NCBI GenBank assembly: GCA_022448985.1
Contig: JAKVCR010000019.1
Coordinates: forward strand, 81,898 to 142,915
Direction: 5' to 3'
Source of the DNA: Roseibacillus sp.
GTDB taxonomy: Bacteria > Verrucomicrobiota > Verrucomicrobiia > Verrucomicrobiales > Akkermansiaceae
Length of the DNA stretch: 61,018 nucleotides
Shown: piece after piece, positions 43,411-51,796 of the stretch
Layout of the letters: every line of letters starts with the position of its first letter
Numbering within the stretch: position 1 is the first letter of the stretch
Notes under the pieces: generated by a model
Told to the model about the DNA's origin: nothing
What the model saw: the letters and a program-made list of their open reading frames with translations, nothing else
Databases searched by the model: none
Program-made: the position numbers and the translations under genes

Positions 43411-43686
43411 TTATCCGCCTGACATGGGAGGCAATAGGCTGAGTTCGTCGCCATCCTGCAGGAGGTCCCGGGCTGCTGGGTCGATTGCCTCATCGTCCAG
43501 GATCGCCATCACGCTGCGGCGCAGTTTCTGGTCCTCGACCAGTACGGTAAGAAGGCGTTCGGAGGCTCCCGAGACAATTGCCGGGACAAGGTCGTCTGCC
43601 GAGGCTCCTTCCTGGACTTCCACTACCAGACGGTCGGATGCCGCCAACTGGCGGGCTTGACCGAGTAACTGGATGGTGACTTTCAT
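43411..43686 (-). CDS. MoaD/ThiS-family sulfur carrier protein
   Basis: A 91-residue ubiquitin-like protein ending in MSGG, the diglycine that becomes a thiocarboxylate. The pattern KVTIQLLGQARQLA at the start and DGDELSLLPPMSGG at the end is that of MoaD, the small subunit of molybdopterin synthase, though the protein is about ten residues longer than usual. The neighbouring E1-like gene follows after 11 nt. MoaE is not in the window. It is divergent from the PQQ-like propeller gene, with 128 bp between them. Confidence 0.85.
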   Translation of the reverse strand: MKVTIQLLGQARQLAASDRLVVEVQEGASADDLVPAIVSGASERLLTVLVEDQKLRRSVMAILDDEAIDPAARDLLQDGDELSLLPPMSGG

Positions 43687-43814
43687 CGGATTCCAGAGGC
43701 TAGCTTGCCCGCAGGGACATGAAAAGTCCTCACCCCGGTCATTTCCGGCAATGAGGGATTGAGGATGCGGTGGGAGCGGCCCACTCTAGGTGCATCGGGC
43801 ATCCGACCACTGCG

Positions 43815-46800
43815 ATGAAGATCAATTATCTCCTGACTTTTCTGGCACTATCCCCGGCTTCTCTCCCGGCCGCTCCCACTTCTCTTGAGGACGCCGTTCG
43901 AAATTCGGGGGTGAAAGGCGGCCTCGTCGTGCAACTTGGTGCGGCCGATCCAGCCGTGACGGCCTCCCTGCGCTTGAACGATCGTTACATGGTGCAGGGG
44001 TTGAGCGTTGATGCTGCTGCCGTGCAAATGGCCCGTTCCTCGCTGCATTCGAAAGGACTGTATGGTCCCGTCTCGGTGGAGCAATTCGACGGGACGACCC
44101 TGCCCTACATCGAAAACTTCGTGAACCTGATCGTGGCGGAGGATGCGTCCAAGGTCAGCGAGAAGGAGATCCTGCGAGTGCTGGTCCCGGAGGGTGTGGC
44201 CTGGGTGCGTCGTAATGGCGCATGGGAAAAGGTGGTGAAGCCCCGTCCGGAGGAGATTGACGACTGGACGCATTACTTTCACAACCCCTCGGGGAATGCG
44301 GTCGCCCAGGACAAGGTGGTTGGTCCGCCCCGACGGATGCAGTGGGTGGGGAGTCCGCGCTGGTCGCGTCATCACGACCGAATGGCCTCCATGAGCGCCC
44401 TGGTCTCGGGCGGCGGGCGGATGTTTTATATCATGGACGAGGGCTCCCGGGTTTCCATCCAGTTACCCTCCGACTGGCAACTGGTTGCCCGTGATGCATT
44501 CAACGGTACGGTTTTGTGGAAGCGGCCTATTTCGAAGTGGCATAGCCAGCTCTGGCCCCTGAAGAGCGGTCCCAGTCAGCTGGCCCGTCGTCTCGTAGTG
44601 GATGGGGAGCGGGTTTTTGTGACCCGTAGTATTACGGGGCCGGTTGAGCATATTGATGCCGCCACCGGTGAAACCCGTGGACTCTTCAAGGGTTCGGAAA
44701 AGTCGGAAGAGATCATTCATCACGAAGGGATGCTCTTCGCCCTGATCCGCGAAGGGAAATCAGAGTTGGAGGACTATACTCCCAAGCACAATGTCGGGGA
44801 CCAGGCCCGGGTGCGCACCGAATTCGTCTGGAATGCCATGCCGCGGAGTATCCGGGTCTACGATGTTGAGAGCGGGAATTTCCTGTGGGAGAAGAAGGAC
44901 AAGATTTCTCCCTTGAGTCTCTCAGTGGCCGGGGGCGTCCTGGTTTATCACGACGGGGAAAACGTGGTTTGCCTCGACCGCAAGACCGGTGACCAGCGAT
45001 GGCGCAGTGAGAAGGCCGGGCGCCGGACGTTGATCCCCTTCAACTTCGCCCCTCGACTCGTGATCTACGAGGATGTCGTCCTCTATGCGGGAGGAGACAA
45101 CAAGATGCAGAGCTACGACCTCGCCAGTGGGAAGAGGCTCTGGGAGTCCACTCACGATCCGTCCGGCTACCAGTCTCCCCAGGATCTCCTGGTGGTGGGT
45201 GGGTTGGTCTGGTCCGCACCCCTGACCAGCGGGGGCCACAGTGGAGTCTACACCGGCCGGGACCCCCGCACCGGGGAGGTGAAAAAGCAGTTTCCGCCAA
45301 ATGTGAAAACCTACTGGTTCCACCACCGTTGCTATATCGCGAAGGCCACGGAGCGCTTTCTCATGCCCTCCCGCACGGGAATCGAGTTTGTTGATTTCGA
45401 CAAGGAGGACTGGGACATCAATCACTGGGTGCGGGGGGGATGCCTTTACGGCGTGATGCCCGCCAACGGGTTAACCTACGCTCCTCCCCATAACTGCGCC
45501 TGCTATCCGGAGGCTAAGCTCTACGGGTTTAACGCCTTGGCCCCGGCCTCGACGACCTTTCAACTCCCCGGGAAGATATCGGACGAGGGACGCCTGTTGA
45601 AGGGTCCGGCTTTCAAGGAACCGGTTGAGGAAGTGGTGGCCGCGGAAGGCGACTGGCCGACCTTCCGGGGTAACGCCCAGCGTAGTGGGGCATCGGGGCA
45701 GGCCCTCGTCGGCAACCTTGACGAAAGCTGGAATGTGGAACTGGGAGGGCGACTCAGTGCCCTTACGATCGTGCAGGACCAGGTCTATGTTGCCCAGATT
45801 GACCAGCACACCCTGCACGCCCTCTCCTCGGTGTCCGGTAAGAAGCGGTGGAAATTCACGACGGGAGCACGCATCGATTCTCCCCCTACATACTGGAAGG
45901 GGCGCCTCGTCTTCGGCTCCGCGGATGGTTCGGTCTATTGTCTGCGGGCCCAGGATGGTGCCCTGATCTGGAAGTTCCGCGCGGCACCGGTGGACCGCCG
46001 CCTGATGGCCTTTGAGCAGATCGAGAGTGTCTGGCCGGTCCATGGCACGGTCCTGGTGGAGGACGGTATCGCCTCCTTCGTCGTGGGGCGCTCCACCTTC
46101 CTCGATCACGGATTGCGATACATCCAGCTCGATGTGAAAACGGGAGCAAAGTTAATGGAGCGGGTGATGGATCACCGTGACCCGGACACAGGGGGTGATA
46201 TCCAGGACCGCCTCCAGACCCTCCAGATGCAGGTGGGGCTTCCCGATATTCTCAGCAGTGATGGGGAGCATACCTACCTGCGTTCCCAGAAAATCGACAA
46301 GAAGACCGGGGATCGTCTCGAGGTGGGTCCGATTTCCGGGAATGCGGCTTCCCAGGGCGGTGCCCAGAAGGGGAAGGGCGCTCACCTGTTTGCGCCCATG
46401 GGATTCCTCGATGATACCTACTTCCACCGGGCCTACTGGGTCTTCGGGAAGAACTTTGCAGGAGGGCACAACGGATATTACCAGGCCGGGAAGTTTGCCC
46501 CCGCCGGACGCATGCTGGTTTTCAACAAGGACAAGGTCTATGGATTCGGACGGGATCCAAAATACCTGCGCTGGACCACCACCATCGAGCACCAGCTCTT
46601 TGGGGCGAACCGGGAAGCCCCGGACGCCCCTGAGCCTGCTGCCGGTGGGCGCCGGGCACGTACCAGCGCCCTCGTTGCCTTTCAGCCGCGGGAGAGCATG
46701 GATCCAACCGGCAAACCGGTGACAGTGGAGCTCTGGGTATTCCCTGACGGACCAGGCGGAGTGGTGCTCGCGCACGGCGGGCCTCTCAATGGCTATGCCG

Positions 46801-47687
46801 TCACCCTGAAGAAGCGGGTGCCGAGCTTCCAGGTGCGGGCCGATGAAAAACTCAGCGTAATCTCGGCCAGGAAACCGCTCAAGAAGGGATGGAGCCACCT
46901 CGTCGCGGTGCTGGGTGAGGACAAGTCGATGAAGCTTTATCTCAACGGGGAACTGGCAGCCGAGGGCAAGGCCACGGGATTGCTCTCCAAACCTCCGGTG
47001 CAGGGTCTCGACCTCGGCATGGATTCCGGGTCTTCGGTCGGGGCATATAAGACGGATTATGCCTTCACCGGGCTCCTCGATGAACTGCGGGTATCCTTCC
47101 GCGAGGTGGGGGCGGATGAAATCCGGGCGAACCATTCCGATCCGCTCATGGCGCGGAAGAGCAACAAGGATGCGGTCCTGGCCTGTTCCTTCGACACTCC
47201 GAGCGCGAAGGATGAATCACAGGGCAGGAACAATGGAACCCTGTCCGGTGTGGAAGTAGGGAAGGGCAGGCAGGGGAAGGCCATCTGGTTCCGCAAGGGG
47301 AAGAGAAAGGCGGGAGGCAATCAACGTGGGGGAAACTCCTACGTGCAACGCGACTGGGATCGGCAGGTTCCCCTTTTCGCCCAGGGGATGGTCCTTGCCG
47401 GGGACACCCTGCTGGTGGCAGGCCCTCCCGACATCATGGATGAAGAGTACACCTTCGAGCGCATCATGGAGAAGGATAAGGAAGTGGACAAGGTGTTGAA
47501 ACGGCAGGATGCGGCCCTTAAGGGCGCCGCGGGTGGAAAGCTGCTGACCGTTTCGGTATCAAGTGGCGAACAGAACGAGGAACTCAAACTCGATGCTCTA
47601 CCTGTGTGGGATGGCATGGCGGTGGCCGATGGTAGCCTTTTCGTGGCCACCAAGGACGGCAAGGTGCATCGGTTCGGAAAAAAGTAG
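43815..47687 (+). CDS. secreted PQQ-like propeller with methyltransferase-like head and LamG-type domain
   Basis: A 1290-residue exported protein. A signal peptide (NYLLTFLALSPASLPAA) is followed by a domain resembling class I SAM methyltransferases (about 22-140), with VVQLGAADPAV at motif I; the usual G-x-G is lost, so catalysis is doubtful. Then EIDDWTHYFHNPSGNAVA and VGPPRRMQWVGSPRWSRHHD lead into a PQQ-type beta-propeller with many DxxTGxxxW-like blades (about 170-840), a LamG/concanavalin-like domain (about 950-1100) and a short terminal propeller segment. The same head-propeller architecture occurs widely in PVC genomes, with no function known to me. It is the first gene of a run ending with an ABC importer. 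The ATG at 43815 fits the signal peptide. Confidence 0.85.
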   Translation: MKINYLLTFLALSPASLPAAPTSLEDAVRNSGVKGGLVVQLGAADPAVTASLRLNDRYMVQGLSVDAAAVQMARSSLHSKGLYGPVSVEQFDGTTLPYIENFVNLIVAEDASKVSEKEILRVLVPEGVAWVRRNGAWEKVVKPRPEEIDDWTHYFHNPSGNAVAQDKVVGPPRRMQWVGSPRWSRHHDRMASMSALVSGGGRMFYIMDEGSRVSIQLPSDWQLVARDAFNGTVLWKRPISKWHSQLWPLKSGPSQLARRLVVDGERVFVTRSITGPVEHIDAATGETRGLFKGSEKSEEIIHHEGMLFALIREGKSELEDYTPKHNVGDQARVRTEFVWNAMPRSIRVYDVESGNFLWEKKDKISPLSLSVAGGVLVYHDGENVVCLDRKTGDQRWRSEKAGRRTLIPFNFAPRLVIYEDVVLYAGGDNKMQSYDLASGKRLWESTHDPSGYQSPQDLLVVGGLVWSAPLTSGGHSGVYTGRDPRTGEVKKQFPPNVKTYWFHHRCYIAKATERFLMPSRTGIEFVDFDKEDWDINHWVRGGCLYGVMPANGLTYAPPHNCACYPEAKLYGFNALAPASTTFQLPGKISDEGRLLKGPAFKEPVEEVVAAEGDWPTFRGNAQRSGASGQALVGNLDESWNVELGGRLSALTIVQDQVYVAQIDQHTLHALSSVSGKKRWKFTTGARIDSPPTYWKGRLVFGSADGSVYCLRAQDGALIWKFRAAPVDRRLMAFEQIESVWPVHGTVLVEDGIASFVVGRSTFLDHGLRYIQLDVKTGAKLMERVMDHRDPDTGGDIQDRLQTLQMQVGLPDILSSDGEHTYLRSQKIDKKTGDRLEVGPISGNAASQGGAQKGKGAHLFAPMGFLDDTYFHRAYWVFGKNFAGGHNGYYQAGKFAPAGRMLVFNKDKVYGFGRDPKYLRWTTTIEHQLFGANREAPDAPEPAAGGRRARTSALVAFQPRESMDPTGKPVTVELWVFPDGPGGVVLAHGGPLNGYAVTLKKRVPSFQVRADEKLSVISARKPLKKGWSHLVAVLGEDKSMKLYLNGELAAEGKATGLLSKPPVQGLDLGMDSGSSVGAYKTDYAFTGLLDELRVSFREVGADEIRANHSDPLMARKSNKDAVLACSFDTPSAKDESQGRNNGTLSGVEVGKGRQGKAIWFRKGKRKAGGNQRGGNSYVQRDWDRQVPLFAQGMVLAGDTLLVAGPPDIMDEEYTFERIMEKDKEVDKVLKRQDAALKGAAGGKLLTVSVSSGEQNEELKLDALPVWDGMAVADGSLFVATKDGKVHRFGKK

Positions 47688-47697
47688 GACAACCAGG

Positions 47698-48756
47698 ATG
47701 GCAAATCGACTATTCGCTACCTTTCTTGCGGTCCTCGGCCTGGCCGGAGGGATTTCCTCCGCCTGCACTGTGCCGGTCTTTCGTTACGCCCTCGATCACT
47801 GGCCTGCTGATCCCTACCGACTGGAGGCACCGGCAGGGTGGATAGAGGGAGAGTCTGGTGCTGGTCTGCGCAAACTCCTCGCCGAGAGCGGGATGAAACT
47901 GGAGGTGGAGGATCTCGTGGAAGCGGGAGCATCCGCTCGCCTTCTCATGCCGGGAGACGGTTCGGTGGTATGGAGTGGGACACTTGAAGGGAATGCACCC
48001 GCTCTTCTGATCTCACCTGCCCGCAATGCGCTGGCCAGGCGCATCCTGGCCGGGGAGTCGATGGTCTGGGTCATGGTAGCCAGTGGGGATGAACCCGCTG
48101 ACAGGAAGTTTGAAAAGAGCCTCAAGGAGCGTCTGGAATATCTGCAAAGCGTGGCTGCGATCCCGGAACAGGATCCGACCGACCCGGAGAGCAAGCTTGG
48201 TCCCGGGCCTGAACTGAGAGTTGGGTTCTCCTTCCTGAAGGTTAGCCGGGACGATCCGGAAGAGCAGGTATTCCTGCGCATGCTGGCGGGGCCGGGAAGT
48301 GATTTTCTGGAGAAGGAAGAGCCCTTTGGAGCGGTCGTATTTGGCCGGGGACGGGTTCTCGGGGCCTGGCCTGCCGATGAATTGGATGCGGAGGGCATTG
48401 ATGAAGTCTCCCTCTTTCTTCTGGGAGCCTGTTCTTGCAGGGTGAAATTTCAGAATCCCGGATGGGATCTTGCCCTCGCGCTAGACTGGGATGAGGCCCT
48501 GTTGGCGGCCCAGATGGCGTTGGATAATGAAAGTGGAGAGCCTGCCCCGGTGCGGGACGAGTCCCCCCAGTCCCAACCCGAAATCGTGCGAATTGAGGGG
48601 GGGAATGATCCTGGTGCCGTGGGCACTGACCGAGAGGGGAAGAATCCGAAGGCCCATGCTGGTGCCGGACCGGTGATCAGTGTGCTGGTGGCCCTGACAG
48701 GTGTGCTGGCCCTTTACTGTGCATTCGTGGGCAAGGGTAGTGCGAAAGGAAGTTGA
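47698..48756 (+). CDS. exported protein with CTVPVFRYALDHW motif and C-terminal membrane anchor
   Basis: A 352-residue protein of unknown function. A signal peptide ends in GGISSA, and the mature protein begins with CTVPVFRYALDHWPADPY, a motif I have seen only in PVC-type secreted proteins, with the cysteine at the first mature position or nearby. The middle is a soluble alpha/beta domain with GACSCRVKFQNPGWDLA near residue 245, which resembles a place for a thiol pair. A single membrane helix near the end (AGPVISVLVALTGVLALYCAF) anchors it to the inner membrane. It starts 10 nt after the propeller gene. A redox or assembly role for the propeller or importer is inference. Confidence 0.7.
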   Translation: MANRLFATFLAVLGLAGGISSACTVPVFRYALDHWPADPYRLEAPAGWIEGESGAGLRKLLAESGMKLEVEDLVEAGASARLLMPGDGSVVWSGTLEGNAPALLISPARNALARRILAGESMVWVMVASGDEPADRKFEKSLKERLEYLQSVAAIPEQDPTDPESKLGPGPELRVGFSFLKVSRDDPEEQVFLRMLAGPGSDFLEKEEPFGAVVFGRGRVLGAWPADELDAEGIDEVSLFLLGACSCRVKFQNPGWDLALALDWDEALLAAQMALDNESGEPAPVRDESPQSQPEIVRIEGGNDPGAVGTDREGKNPKAHAGAGPVISVLVALTGVLALYCAFVGKGSAKGS

Positions 48757-48798
48757 TTCTCCGGGCCCTTCCAGCAAACACTATCTCCGCTATCCCGT

Positions 48799-50343
48799 AT
48801 GAAGGCTCTTATCGTAATCCTGACCGCCCTCGTTCTCCTGAGCGCGGCCCTAGTGTGGACCTACTACAAGGACCGCCGGAGCAACGCCAACGCAAAGTCA
48901 ATCACGGTCTACTGCGCCGCTGGCATGAAAAAGCCGGCCGAGGCCGTCGCGGCGAAATACAAGGAAGAGTATGGGGTGCAGGTGAACTTCCAGTTTGGGG
49001 GGACCGTTGCCCTGCTGAGCCAGATTGAGAATGCACCGGCAGGGGACCTTTTTATTGCCGCTGACGAGCATGCCATTGACCTGGCGCGGGAGAAGGGCCT
49101 GATTGAGGAGGTCCTGCCCCTCGCGCACCAATATCCGGTTATCGCGGTGCAGGCGGGCAATCCCAAGGGAGTAAAGGGAATGGAGGATCTCTTCCGCGAG
49201 GATCTCAAGGTGGCCGTTGGGAACAAGGAAACCGCCAGCATCGGGAAGGCGACGAAGGAGGTTCTGGGTGCTCGCTGGCAGGAGCTGCGTGAGAAAGTGG
49301 CTGTTACCAAGACCACGGTCATGGAACTGGCTGCCGATCTCTCCTTCGGGGCGGTGGATGCGGCCGTGATCTGGAATTCCACGGTTCCGCAATTTGAAAA
49401 ACTGGAAGCCGTGGAGGTTGATCGCTTCACCGCTCACAAGGACAAGGTGACGGTATCGGTTCTCAACGCCTCGAGTTCGCCGGCTTCCGCTCTCAAGTTT
49501 GCGCGCTACCTGAATGCCCCGGAGAAGGGGAGCTCTGTCTTCGCCGAGATGAAGTACGAGGCCCTCCCGGGAGATGAATGGGCGGAGAAACCCAACCTCA
49601 TCCTCTACAGTGGTGGGGTGAACCGTCCCGCCGTTAGGGACACCCTGCGTGAGTTTGCGGACCGTGAGGGGGTGTCCGTCGAGACCATGTTCAACGGGTG
49701 CGGTGTGCTCTGTGCCGCGATGCAGGCCATGAACGATACAACCAATCCACGGTTTCCGGATGCCTACTACGCCTGCGATATCTGCTTCGTGCCTCCGGTG
49801 GAGGCATCGTTCCCGGAGGCCGTCCTCCTCACCGAGACCATGATCGGGATTGCGGTTCCGAAGGGGAACCCCAAGGGAATCCGCACCCTCGCCGATCTGG
49901 CGGGTCCTGAACTCAAGGTGGGTATTAACAACGCCCAGCAATCAACGTTGGGGTTCATGACCCAGGGAATGTTGAAGCAGTCTGCCCTGGAGGAGGCCAT
50001 CCGCCTAAACGTGCGGGCCGAGGTACCCACCGCCGACCTGCTCATCAACCAGATCCGCACCGGCAGTCTTGATGCGGTGGTGGTCTATGAGGTAAACTAC
50101 AAATTGGCGGAGGAGCACCTCGACTTCATCAAGATCGATCACGAGGGGGCGCGGGCCGTGCAACCGTTTGCCGTGCGGGTCGATTCGCCGCGCAAGCTCC
50201 TCGGGGAGCGACTTCTCGCCTTCATGCAGAAGAACCGGGCCCGCTTTGAAGCGAGTGGCTTCACCTGGCTGGAGAACCAGAAGCCGGTCAAGAGTTCGGA
50301 ACTGGAGATCCCGCCCTGGCTTATCCAGCCGAAAAAACGTTAG
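48799..50343 (+). CDS. tandem ModA-like periplasmic binding protein, membrane-anchored
   Basis: A 514-residue substrate-binding protein made of two fused type II domains, about 33-260 and 270-495. The N-terminal helix (about 2-20) has no clear cleavage site, so it may stay anchored. The first domain opens ITVYCAAGMKKPAEAVAAKY and reads LFIAADEHAI; the second opens LILYSGGVNRPAVRDTLREF and has VGINNAQQSTLGF. Both match molybdate/tungstate (ModA/WtpA) patterns. The second domain holds four cysteines, Cys301, Cys305, Cys326 and Cys329 (CX3C and CX2C), absent from normal ModA. It is followed at once by ModB- and ModC-like genes. The ligand is unknown; an oxyanion is the family expectation. Confidence 0.85.
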   Translation: MKALIVILTALVLLSAALVWTYYKDRRSNANAKSITVYCAAGMKKPAEAVAAKYKEEYGVQVNFQFGGTVALLSQIENAPAGDLFIAADEHAIDLAREKGLIEEVLPLAHQYPVIAVQAGNPKGVKGMEDLFREDLKVAVGNKETASIGKATKEVLGARWQELREKVAVTKTTVMELAADLSFGAVDAAVIWNSTVPQFEKLEAVEVDRFTAHKDKVTVSVLNASSSPASALKFARYLNAPEKGSSVFAEMKYEALPGDEWAEKPNLILYSGGVNRPAVRDTLREFADREGVSVETMFNGCGVLCAAMQAMNDTTNPRFPDAYYACDICFVPPVEASFPEAVLLTETMIGIAVPKGNPKGIRTLADLAGPELKVGINNAQQSTLGFMTQGMLKQSALEEAIRLNVRAEVPTADLLINQIRTGSLDAVVVYEVNYKLAEEHLDFIKIDHEGARAVQPFAVRVDSPRKLLGERLLAFMQKNRARFEASGFTWLENQKPVKSSELEIPPWLIQPKKR

Positions 50344-50346
50344 ACC

Positions 50347-51108
50347 ATGTTCTGGTTCTTCCTTGCCCTCACCACCGCGGGCTACGTTCTGTTCATCGTG
50401 GCCATGCTGGTGGCCACCGCCGTGCACAGCACTCCCGGGGACCTGCTCAGCGCCCTGCAGTCACGGGAAATCCAGCACTCGATCTATCTCAGTCTCCTGA
50501 CCTGCTCGCTGACCGCCCTCCTGTCTCTCCTCGCCGCGGTCCCCATCGGCTACCTTCTGGCCCGGCGCAAATTTTTCGGCAAGGCCCTCGTGGAGTCGAT
50601 TCTGGATATTCCCATTGTCCTTCCGCCCATGGTGATCGGACTCTGTCTTCTCATTCTGTTCCAGACCGGCATGGGCGGCCTCGTTGACTCGGTGATCCCC
50701 TTCACCTACACGGTATTCGGGGTGGTGCTGGCCCAGTTCGTGATCGGGGTGGCCTTTGCCATCCGGACCATGCGGGGAACGTTCGACCAACTCTCGGAGC
50801 GACCGGAGAATGTAGCGATGACGCTGGGGTGTTCGCGGGGTGGTGCGATGTGGCGGGTGACCCTGCCGGCGGCCGGCAAGGGAATGGTCGCGGCTGCCAG
50901 CGTGGCATGGGCCCGTAGTCTCGGGGAGTTCGGCCCGGTGCTCGTCTTCGCGGGAGCTACCCGGATGAAGACGGAAGTCCTGCCCACCACGGTCTGGCTT
51001 GAGCTCAGTGTCGGGAATCTGGAAGGAGCAATCGCGGTGAGTCTGTTAATGGTGTTGTTTGCGATGGTGGTCCTGGTGGGCATGCGCCTGGCGGGTGAAC
51101 GATGGTAG
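50347..51108 (+). CDS. ModB-like ABC transporter permease
   Basis: Inner-membrane permease of the molybdate/tungstate type, 253 residues with about six membrane segments. Family markers are SLLTCSLTALLSLLAAVPIGYL, DIPIVLPPMVIGLCLLILF and the coupling loop that meets the ATPase, LGCSRGGAMWRVTLPAAGKGM (EAA-type), followed by WARSLGEFGPVLVFAGATR. The start is three nt after the binding protein stop. The substrate is expected to be molybdate, tungstate or a similar oxyanion. Confidence 0.9.
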   Translation: MFWFFLALTTAGYVLFIVAMLVATAVHSTPGDLLSALQSREIQHSIYLSLLTCSLTALLSLLAAVPIGYLLARRKFFGKALVESILDIPIVLPPMVIGLCLLILFQTGMGGLVDSVIPFTYTVFGVVLAQFVIGVAFAIRTMRGTFDQLSERPENVAMTLGCSRGGAMWRVTLPAAGKGMVAAASVAWARSLGEFGPVLVFAGATRMKTEVLPTTVWLELSVGNLEGAIAVSLLMVLFAMVVLVGMRLAGERW

Positions 51109-51120
51109 TGTGCGTGAACG

Positions 51121-51765
51121 ATGATTGAACTTCAGAAGGTCTCGTGGCAGGTGGATGGATTCTCGCTTACGGGCGTGAACTGTATGGTGCCGAATGGAGA
51201 CTACGCCGTCCTGATGGGTCCCACCGGCTGTGGAAAGACCACGGTGGTGGAAATCATCTGCGGATTACGTAAGCCAACGGAAGGCAAGGTCCTGGTGGCC
51301 GGGGTGGACGTTACCGGGCGCCAGCCTGGGGACCGGAATATCGGCTACGTTCCCCAGGACGGAGCCCTTTTCCCGACCATGACGGTTCGTGAGCAGATTG
51401 GCTTCGGTCTCCAGGTGCGGAGGAGGAGCAAGGTCGCTATCGATGAGGTCGTCACGCGGTTGGCGCAGGAACTGGGCATCGGTCATCTCCTTGAGCGAGG
51501 TGTCCACGGTCTCTCCGGGGGGGAAAGGCAACGGGTAGCGCTCGGCCGGGCCCTTGCGGTGGAGCCCCGCGTGCTCCTTCTTGATGAACCGATCTCGGCT
51601 CTCGATGAAGATATGCGCGATGACATGATGGCCCTGCTCAAGCGGATTCAGAAGGAGCATGCCATCACCGTCCTCCACGTCACCCACAGCAGCAAGGAGG
51701 CCGAACAACTGGCGGACTGTGTCCTGCGGATGGAAAACGGGATGATTGAGAGCCGCAAGGGGTAG
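51121..51765 (+). CDS. ModC-like ABC transporter ATPase
   Basis: ATPase that powers the import, 214 residues. Walker A is MGPTGCGKTTVVEI near residue 32, the signature LSGGERQRVALGRALA near 130, Walker B VLLLDEPISALDED and the switch histidine is in LHVTHSS. It lacks the C-terminal TOBE/molbindin domain of typical ModC (about 350 residues), so molybdate-dependent regulation through that domain is absent. It begins 12 nt after the permease gene and ends the operon 31 bp before the convergent purL. Confidence 0.93.
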   Translation: MIELQKVSWQVDGFSLTGVNCMVPNGDYAVLMGPTGCGKTTVVEIICGLRKPTEGKVLVAGVDVTGRQPGDRNIGYVPQDGALFPTMTVREQIGFGLQVRRRSKVAIDEVVTRLAQELGIGHLLERGVHGLSGGERQRVALGRALAVEPRVLLLDEPISALDEDMRDDMMALLKRIQKEHAITVLHVTHSSKEAEQLADCVLRMENGMIESRKG

Positions 51766-51796
51766 GGAATGTTGCGGAAAGGCGGCAGGTGTGCTC

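Noticed and set aside
43870..44230. Active SAM methyltransferase domain at the start of the propeller protein
   Set aside because: Motif I reads LGAADPAV, lacking the second glycine of the usual G-x-G, so an active enzyme is not supported.
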